Assembly: GCA_031261005.1 (NCBI GenBank)
Contig: JAISKF010000016.1
Location: forward strand, 42,300 to 106,299
From: Enterobacteriaceae bacterium
Lineage (GTDB): Bacteria; Pseudomonadota; Gammaproteobacteria; Enterobacterales; Enterobacteriaceae
DNA: 64,000 bases
Reading direction: 5' to 3'
A program made the translations under genes and the position numbers. This document shows, piece by piece, positions 59,132 to 64,000 of the stretch. The notes beneath the pieces are model-generated. The model was not told the origin of the DNA and did no database searches. It saw only the letters and a list, made by a program, of their open reading frames with translations. Numbering within the stretch: position 1 is the stretch's first letter; each line of letters opens with the position of its first letter.

Positions 59132-60235
59132 GTGGTTACTCTTTCTCGTTTATATGTATATCCAGTCAAATCAATGCAAGGACTGGCGCTTTCTCATGCT
59201 CAAGTCGGCGAAAGCGGTTTGGCATTTGATCGTATTTTTATGCTGACTGATCCCGACGGTACATTTATTACAGCGCGGCAATATCCGCAGTTGGTGCGTT
59301 TTACGCCTGCTCTGCTGATTAACGGCGTTTCGATCACGGCTCCTGACGGGCAAAGTCAGACTGTGGCATTTAGTGAGTTTTCTGAGCCTCTTTCGCCAAC
59401 CGAAGTTTGGGGGAATCATTTCACTGCTCATATCGCACCGGAAAAAATAAATCAATGGATTAGCGGTTATCTGAAACGTGATGTGCAACTGCGTTGGGTT
59501 GGACCTGAACTAACGCGCCGCGTTAAAAATCGCCCTGAAGTACCGCTCTCTTTCGCTGACGGTTTCCCTTATCTGTTAATTAATGACGCCTCTTTTCAGG
59601 CGTTACAGAGTCGCTGTCCGGCAAATATAGTCATCGAACAATTCCGACCAAATCTCATTGTGAATAATGCTGCGCCGTTTGCCGAAGATAGCTGGCAGAC
59701 TATTCGTATCGGCGAAGTTATTTTTGATGTGGCTAAAGCCTGTAGCCGCTGCATATTCACGACCATAAATACTGAAAGTGGGACAAAACACCCGCAAGGT
59801 GAACCGCTACGCACCCTGCAACAGTTCCGCACTGCTGAAAACGGTGATGTCGATTTCGGGCTGAACTTAATTGCTCGCAATAATGGCATTGTCAGATTGG
59901 GCGATGAACTGGAAGTTCTGGCGACACATGCGGGAAAAATTTATAAATCCAGCATGGCAGCAGAACCCGTTGAACACAAAACCATAGCACCAAAAGAGGT
60001 GGTGATCAGTTACGGTGAGCATACCTTTATCGGCAATAATCAGCAGGTATTATTGGAACAACTGGAACAGAACGGTATAAAGATCCCCTACTCCTGCCGC
60101 GCGGGTATTTGCGGCGCTTGCCGTATCACGCTGGAAGCAGGTGAAGTCAGCCCGTTAAGAAAAAGCGCAATTAAAAATGATGGCGGAATTCTTGCCTGTA
60201 GCTGTATACCGAAAGGAAATGTAAAACTGGGGTGA
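59132..60235 (+). CDS. ycbX: MOSC and [2Fe-2S] ferredoxin-domain protein YcbX
   Basis: 367 residues (E. coli 369). It has a beta-barrel N-domain ([19 protein letters not shown]), a MOSC domain with the conserved Cys in [20 protein letters not shown], and a C-terminal plant-type ferredoxin with [20 protein letters not shown] and a distal Cys in [10 protein letters not shown]. YcbX uses molybdenum cofactor to reduce N-hydroxylated bases such as 6-hydroxylaminopurine. The start is GTG at 59132 with GGAG 9 nt upstream. Confidence 0.95.
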   Translation: MVTLSRLYVYPVKSMQGLALSHAQVGESGLAFDRIFMLTDPDGTFITARQYPQLVRFTPALLINGVSITAPDGQSQTVAFSEFSEPLSPTEVWGNHFTAHIAPEKINQWISGYLKRDVQLRWVGPELTRRVKNRPEVPLSFADGFPYLLINDASFQALQSRCPANIVIEQFRPNLIVNNAAPFAEDSWQTIRIGEVIFDVAKACSRCIFTTINTESGTKHPQGEPLRTLQQFRTAENGDVDFGLNLIARNNGIVRLGDELEVLATHAGKIYKSSMAAEPVEHKTIAPKEVVISYGEHTFIGNNQQVLLEQLEQNGIKIPYSCRAGICGACRITLEAGEVSPLRKSAIKNDGGILACSCIPKGNVKLG

Positions 60236-60606
60236 TGGCGGATTTTACAGGCAACAAATTTTATGGGTAACAGTAAAAATTGCTCATACGATGTTGCCTG
60301 TATCCTTATCATCATTCACGTTGCAAATGATATAATCAGTACCAGACTCCCTATATTCCACCAGTATTTCTTATTTATTGTATCGAAATCCCTGCACAGA
60401 CCATTTTTCATTAAAATTTTTATTAAAATCACATAATTATAAAATCAATGCTTTTATACTTTTAATAAGTATAATGAAAATTATGCTTATTTATTAACCT
60501 TATTTTGCAAAAATGAACCTTTTGTTAAAAATAAGTTGCGACAATGAGTTTTATGTATCTTATGCCAATTTTTGTTTCTGACATTATTTTGTAGAGGGCA
60601 AGCGTT
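60236..60606. other. Spacer between ycbX and the LysR gene
   Basis: 371 bp, increasingly AT-rich. The only structure seen is an inverted repeat ACAGGCAAC (60247-60255) / GTTGCCTGT (60293-60301) just after ycbX, without a T tract. It marks the passage from the conserved core to the accessory region on the right. Confidence 0.45.
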
Positions 60607-61548
60607 ATGCTGGATAAGATTATTTTTTTTATATACGTGGTTCGCTGTAACTCATTCAGTGAAGCGGCAAAATGCTATGGCATTTCAACATCAGCAGGCA
60701 GTCGATGGATATTGGAGCTGGAAAAACAAATTGGCGTCAGCCTGCTCAAACGCACAACTCGCAAAGTTATTCCCACCCAAGCTGGCTTGCGGCTCTATGA
60801 GTGTTTTGATTCGATCAATCAGGAGATTGATGATGTTCTCAATGAAATTCAAAGCATTAATAACCAAACATGCGGTTTAATTAAAATAGCAGCCACTCCG
60901 CTTTTCGCCCGTCATTATCTGGCTGAAATCATCGGGCTTTTTCTTATCCAGTATCCATACGTAACATTCAAGATTGTCGAATCCGCAGTTGAACTCGATA
61001 TGATTGAACATGTTGATTTCTGTATTCTTGCCGCTGCAAACTATGCTGGTCACCGAGAAAAAGACAGCTTGCTTGTCAAACGAGTTTTAACCAAAGCTCC
61101 GCTTATCACCTGCTGTTCGCCTGCCTATCTGGAACGTCATGATGAACCGAAAGTTCCTCAGGACCTTTACAGTCACAATTGCCTGTATGCCTCAACCCTT
61201 GTCGGTGGCAACCGATGGATTTTTGCCCATAACAATGAGCAAGTTACCGTTGAAATTACACAAACTGTCGAGGTGGAAAACAGCATTATTCTGAAAGAAA
61301 TTGCCATGCACGGCGGCGGTATCGCCTACTTACCGCTCACACTCATCAAACAAGAACTGGAAGACGGCACTTTAGTTGAGATTCTGGAGGAATTTCAGAC
61401 AAGCTATTTCGAGTTCAGTCTTTATTATCGCCCGCGCAAACAAATAGCAGCCCGTCATGAAAACTTCAAAAAATTCTTAATAGAGCAAACAAATATCATT
61501 ACAGAAAGAATTTATTCCGGCATTAAGAGCCATTCGGATTACCTTTAA
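60607..61548 (+). CDS. LysR-family transcriptional regulator
   Basis: 313 residues. It has an N-terminal winged helix-turn-helix (FFIYVVRCNSFSEAAKCYGI, then STSAGSRWILELEKQIGVSL and LLKRTTRKVIPTQAG), a linker helix to about 90, and a periplasmic-binding-like effector domain with GLIKIAATPLFARHYLAEII and HGGGIAYLPLTLIKQELEDG. The HTH has an unusual ISTSAGSRWI in place of the common xSQxAxSxxI. Target and ligand are unknown. It is the first gene of the accessory region, followed by a terminator, and is in the same direction as the sigma54 activator. It is not recognisable as an E. coli orthologue. Confidence 0.9.
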   Translation: MLDKIIFFIYVVRCNSFSEAAKCYGISTSAGSRWILELEKQIGVSLLKRTTRKVIPTQAGLRLYECFDSINQEIDDVLNEIQSINNQTCGLIKIAATPLFARHYLAEIIGLFLIQYPYVTFKIVESAVELDMIEHVDFCILAAANYAGHREKDSLLVKRVLTKAPLITCCSPAYLERHDEPKVPQDLYSHNCLYASTLVGGNRWIFAHNNEQVTVEITQTVEVENSIILKEIAMHGGGIAYLPLTLIKQELEDGTLVEILEEFQTSYFEFSLYYRPRKQIAARHENFKKFLIEQTNIITERIYSGIKSHSDYL

Positions 61549-61555
61549 TTTTATT

Positions 61556-61581
61556 ATCCCATTTTTGGGATTTAATTTTTA
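61556..61581 (+). terminator. Terminator of the LysR gene
   Basis: Stem ATCCCA / TGGGAT with loop TTTT, then TTAATTTTT, 7 bp after the stop. Confidence 0.6.
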
Positions 61582-61611
61582 GATTAAAAGAAAAAGAAAC
61601 TATTTTCTCTC

Positions 61612-61649
61612 ATTTACATTATGAAATATGATGATTTCATAGTGTAAAT
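61612..61649. promoter_or_regulatory. 38-bp near-perfect dyad
   Basis: Arms ATTTACATTATGAAAT (61612-61627) and ATTTCATAGTGTAAAT (61634-61649) differ from perfect symmetry at one position and enclose a 6-nt loop. It lies 13 bp before the ATG of the 36-codon ORF at 61663. It is either a palindromic operator (for the LysR or sigma54 regulator, or another factor) or an RNA hairpin; there is no T tract, so it is not a terminator. Confidence 0.6.
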
Positions 61650-61662
61650 AAGGAAATAGTCT

Positions 61663-61773
61663 ATGGCGAAGCTAACCATTTCAGTAGCACCAGCAACTTA
61701 TTTCAGGCGATTTTTAAACTCTGTGTCATTAATCTGGAAAAAGATATTTTGGCAAATATGGATTTCCCCCTGA
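61663..61773 (+). CDS. Hypothetical 36-residue ORF or gene remnant
   Basis: MAKLTISVAPATYFRRFLNS then VSLIWKKIFWQIWISP. AAGGAA lies 7 nt before the ATG and the 38-bp dyad just upstream, so transcription and translation are plausible. The first third reads like the start of a larger protein, and the later Trp-rich part may be a frameshifted or truncated remainder. No family recognised. Confidence 0.3.
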   Translation: MAKLTISVAPATYFRRFLNSVSLIWKKIFWQIWISP

Positions 61774-62092
61774 AATATCACCTAATTTGAAATTGATAAC
61801 ATATTTTTAATGATTAACTCATGTCATTAACGTATAAAAATAGACTTTCATTACACATTGATAACACTATATTTTAAATTTTAATTAACAATATAAAATT
61901 TAATAATAACAGAATGGTTTTATTAGATATTTAACTCAGCATGTTAACCAATAAAAGACAATTAAATAACAATAGAAAGTCTTTATTAGATATTTAACCA
62001 TACATTTTAACTAATAAAAGACAATTAAATAACAACAGAAAATTTTCATTAAAAATATCCCGCTGTATTTATAAATACTCAGAGGAAGAAAT
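61774..62092. other. AT-rich region upstream of the sigma54 activator
   Basis: About 320 bp, very AT-rich, with a 63-bp direct repeat (61919-62044) directly before the ribosome site AGAGGAAG of the activator. No clear -24/-12 (TGGCAC-N5-TTGC) promoter is seen. Confidence 0.5.
61919..62044. repeat. 63-bp tandem direct repeat
   Basis: Two adjacent copies at 61919-61981 and 61982-62044, both with TTTATTAGATATTTAAC, then AATAAAAGACAATTAAATAA and CAA-AGAAA. They differ mostly in the TCAGCATG / ATACATTT stretch. It lies 49 bp before the activator ATG. Confidence 0.85.
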
Positions 62093-63610
62093 ATGGAGAA
62101 GAAATTAAATCAGGAAATTCTGGCACTTCGTGAGCAAGTCGAAGTTTTACAAAAACAAATAGAAGCACTTCGCATCAAAACGCTAACTTATGAAAAATCC
62201 ATTGATGCACTCCATGACGGTTTTTTCATTGTTGATCGTCAGGGAATCATTGTCGAAATGAATCAGGCATACTGCGACTTCTTAGGATTCAGCCGTGAGA
62301 ATGTCATTGGAAAGCCTATTCATGATGTCATCTACAATACAAAAATGTTAGACATTATGGAGAGGAACATCATAGAGCATGACTCTTTCCATCAGTATGA
62401 AAATCAACAAAAAACAGCATCAGGGGAACGTTTAGTTGCGGTATCACGCCTGCCTGTATCTGATGCGGGAGAAGTGATTGCCGGAGTTGCGCTAATCAAG
62501 TTTTCTCACTACACCATTAAACTGGCGCACAGTCTTCAGGAAATGCAACGGGAAATTGAGTATTACCGAAAAGAACTGAGTAAGCATGGTTTCATGACAT
62601 TTGATGATTTACCTAGCATCAGCCCTAGCTATGAAAAATCCAAAAGAACGGCACTGCGTTTTGCCAATAATAGCCTGCCCATTCTTTTACTTGGTGAAAC
62701 CGGTGTAGGTAAGGAAGTTTTCGCTCACGCGATTCATCAGGCAAGTGAACGACGAGCAGCGCCTTTCATCTCAGTCAACTGTGCCTCCATTCCCTCTGAA
62801 CTGATTGAATCTGAACTATTTGGCTATGTAGATGGGGCATTTACCGGCTCCAAACGAGGCGGGAAAAAAGGTAAATTTGAACTGGCTAACCACGGCACTC
62901 TATTTCTTGATGAAATAGGTGACATGCCGCTACTGATGCAAAGCAAATTATTGCGTATTTTACAAAGTCAGGAAGTAGAAAAACTAGGGTCTGAGCATAC
63001 CATTCCTGTTGATGTACGGATTATTGCCGCAACCCATCAGGATCTTTATCAAAAAGTCGAAGAAAATACATTCCGCGCAGACCTGCTCTATCGGCTAGAT
63101 GTCCTGCAAGTTAACATTCCTTCGCTGCAAGAACGCAAAGAAGATATTCATATTCTTGCTAAATATTTTCTTAATGAATTGAATACTGAGTACAGTAAAA
63201 ACGTCACATTGTGTGCAGAAACAGTACACATTCTGGAAAACTACAACTGGCCAGGGAATGTCCGCGAGCTGCGTAACGCTATTGGACGGGGTTTTATGAT
63301 GTCCGACGAAGGGAAAAACACCATTTATCCTCAGTATTTACCAGCAAAAATTGCCAAAGCAGCAGCAACTAATACACTCTGCTGTACGCCTCCTCAAATA
63401 CAAGATAGTCAGCAAGCTGAGGGAGGAAAAAAGCAGATACTTGCACAAGTTGAAAGAGAACTCATTATCAACTATCTGCAACAATTCAATGGCAATTTAT
63501 CAAAAACAGCCAATGAACTTGGTATTCATCGCACGACGCTTTATAACAAATTAGAGATATTAGAAATACCGGCTAAAAAGTACCGAGATATTAAGCAGTT
63601 AACAATTTAA
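62093..63610 (+). CDS. PAS-domain sigma54-dependent activator
   Basis: 505 residues. It has an N-terminal coiled coil (about 1-45: [20 protein letters not shown]), a PAS domain (about 50-160: [20 protein letters not shown]), and an AAA+ domain with Walker [17 protein letters not shown], Walker [12 protein letters not shown], and a sigma54-contact loop reading GAFTGS instead of GAFTGA. A C-terminal Fis-type helix-turn-helix ([20 protein letters not shown]) follows. The layout is that of RocR-like activators with an intracellular ligand sensor. Target operon: probably outside the window on the right, or the acyl-CoA genes at 63779 onward; this is inference. AGAGGAAG precedes the ATG. Confidence 0.92.
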   Translation: MEKKLNQEILALREQVEVLQKQIEALRIKTLTYEKSIDALHDGFFIVDRQGIIVEMNQAYCDFLGFSRENVIGKPIHDVIYNTKMLDIMERNIIEHDSFHQYENQQKTASGERLVAVSRLPVSDAGEVIAGVALIKFSHYTIKLAHSLQEMQREIEYYRKELSKHGFMTFDDLPSISPSYEKSKRTALRFANNSLPILLLGETGVGKEVFAHAIHQASERRAAPFISVNCASIPSELIESELFGYVDGAFTGSKRGGKKGKFELANHGTLFLDEIGDMPLLMQSKLLRILQSQEVEKLGSEHTIPVDVRIIAATHQDLYQKVEENTFRADLLYRLDVLQVNIPSLQERKEDIHILAKYFLNELNTEYSKNVTLCAETVHILENYNWPGNVRELRNAIGRGFMMSDEGKNTIYPQYLPAKIAKAAATNTLCCTPPQIQDSQQAEGGKKQILAQVERELIINYLQQFNGNLSKTANELGIHRTTLYNKLEILEIPAKKYRDIKQLTI

Positions 63611-63613
63611 TTC

Positions 63614-63758
63614 GATGTGAATTAAAGATAAAAATTACGATAAATTTCAAATAATTATGTCATTCCCTGTAGGGGCGACAATCTGTCGCCCGCTAAACCA
63701 CGGTGAAATCAACGGGCGGTTAACAACCGCCTCTACGAATATCTAAATCTGAGATTAA
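63614..63758. repeat. Composite REP/BIME element, copy p
   Basis: The left end is degenerate (TGTGAATTAAAGATAAAAAT), then arm TTACGATAAATTTCAAATAA. The core at 63668-63737 has hairpin GGGCGACAATCTGTCGCCCG, spacer CTAAACCACGGTGAAATCAA and the inverse hairpin GGGCGGTTAACAACCGCC. The right end is reduced to AAATCTGAGATTAAAT. It lies in the convergent gap between the activator and the crotonase. Confidence 0.85.
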
Positions 63759-63778
63759 ATCACAAAAAACAACAGGGA

Positions 63779-64000
63779 TTAGCTTCCCTGAAATGGTTGC
63801 GGTTTTTGTTTTTTTACAAAAGAATCCATTACCATTTTCTGATCCTGTGTGGCAAAACAGGAACCAAACACATCCCGTTCAAGATACAAACACTCTGCCA
63901 GTGTTTTGCCAATACTCTCTTGAAAAACGTGTTTTGCTGCCCGAATAGCACAAGGTGCATTAGCGGCTATTTTTGTCGCCATTTTTGACACCTGCTCATG
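63779..64000 (-). CDS. Enoyl-CoA hydratase/crotonase family protein, C-terminal part
   Basis: The frame is open to the right edge, so the N-terminus is missing; about 73 residues are visible. They read like the crotonase C-terminal helices: KIAANAPCAIRAAKHVF, then LERDVFGSCFATQDQKMVMD and SFVKKQKPQPFQGS. The FATxDQKxGMxAFxEKRKP-like pattern is typical of enoyl-CoA hydratases and 3-hydroxybutyryl-CoA dehydratases. A GTG at 63991 is in frame but is not the real start, since crotonases have about 255-260 residues. It suggests that an acyl-CoA catabolic cluster lies just beyond the window and is the target of the sigma54 activator. Confidence 0.8.
   Translation of the reverse strand, partial: HEQVSKMATKIAANAPCAIRAAKHVFQESIGKTLAECLYLERDVFGSCFATQDQKMVMDSFVKKQKPQPFQGS

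Overview
The window is chromosomal DNA from a member of the Enterobacterales. Nearly every gene is a recognisable orthologue of an Escherichia coli K-12 gene (matP, fabA, ppk-ppx, ompW, tonB, clsA, adhE, hns, galU, rssB, xthA, topB, selD, sppA, ansA, gapA, mipA, pqiABC, uup, rlmKL, ycbX), and local blocks keep E. coli order. The DNA is AT-rich for an enteric, and blocks far apart in E. coli are joined here, so it is not Escherichia, Salmonella or Klebsiella. A low-GC, early-branching family such as Budviciaceae is a guess only. I saw no rRNA, tRNA, CRISPR array, prophage or intact insertion sequence.

Layout. 0-3.1 kb: end of a VirK/YbjX protein, ybjD and lysO. 3.7-7.3 kb: an accessory envelope cluster of a COG3014-type lipoprotein, an LpoB-like lipoprotein and an exported CsgG-like protein. 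7.6-9.1 kb: a YqhD-type aldehyde reductase and an Hha/YmoA protein. 9.5-16.4 kb: matP, lonH, fabA, ppk-ppx. 16.7-31.2 kb: ompW, yciC, a SulP transporter, yciB, yciA, tonB, yciI, yciY (read from the sequence, in a different frame from the longest ORF there), clsA, yciU, ychE, adhE, hns. 31.5-36.3 kb (minus strand): rssB, galU, ugd and a UDP-glucuronate 4-epimerase, giving a glucose-1-P to UDP-galacturonate route. 36.5-50.3 kb: ychJ, a LOG-family gene with xthA, topB, selD, ydjA, sppA, ansA, pncA, msrB, gapA, yeaD, mipA. 50.5-60.2 kb: pqiCBA, uup and rlmKL on the minus strand and the divergent ycbX. 60.6-64 kb: a second accessory region with a LysR regulator, a PAS-sigma54 activator and a crotonase cut by the window edge.

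The most striking non-coding feature is a repeat family present about sixteen times. Its core is one or two GTAG-footed hairpins (GTAG then GGGCGGCA-ACC-TGCCGCCC) facing each other, as in REP/BIME elements. In the longer copies the core sits inside AT-rich arms that end in inverted repeats related to TTAACCTGAACTTCGGATAA. Copies abut stop codons, fill convergent gaps (yciA/tonB, yciU/ychE), occur in 5' leaders (yqhD, pqiA), occur as a four-fold tandem array (58.6-59.1 kb), and once as arms without the core (29.9 kb). Hairpin arms carry paired changes that keep the stem. Shorter remnants look like ERIC elements.

Other control signals are a perfect CRP core upstream of adhE, a Fur-box match upstream of tonB, a gapA-type promoter, several intrinsic terminators, and a 38-bp dyad in front of a tiny ORF between the LysR and sigma54 regulators.
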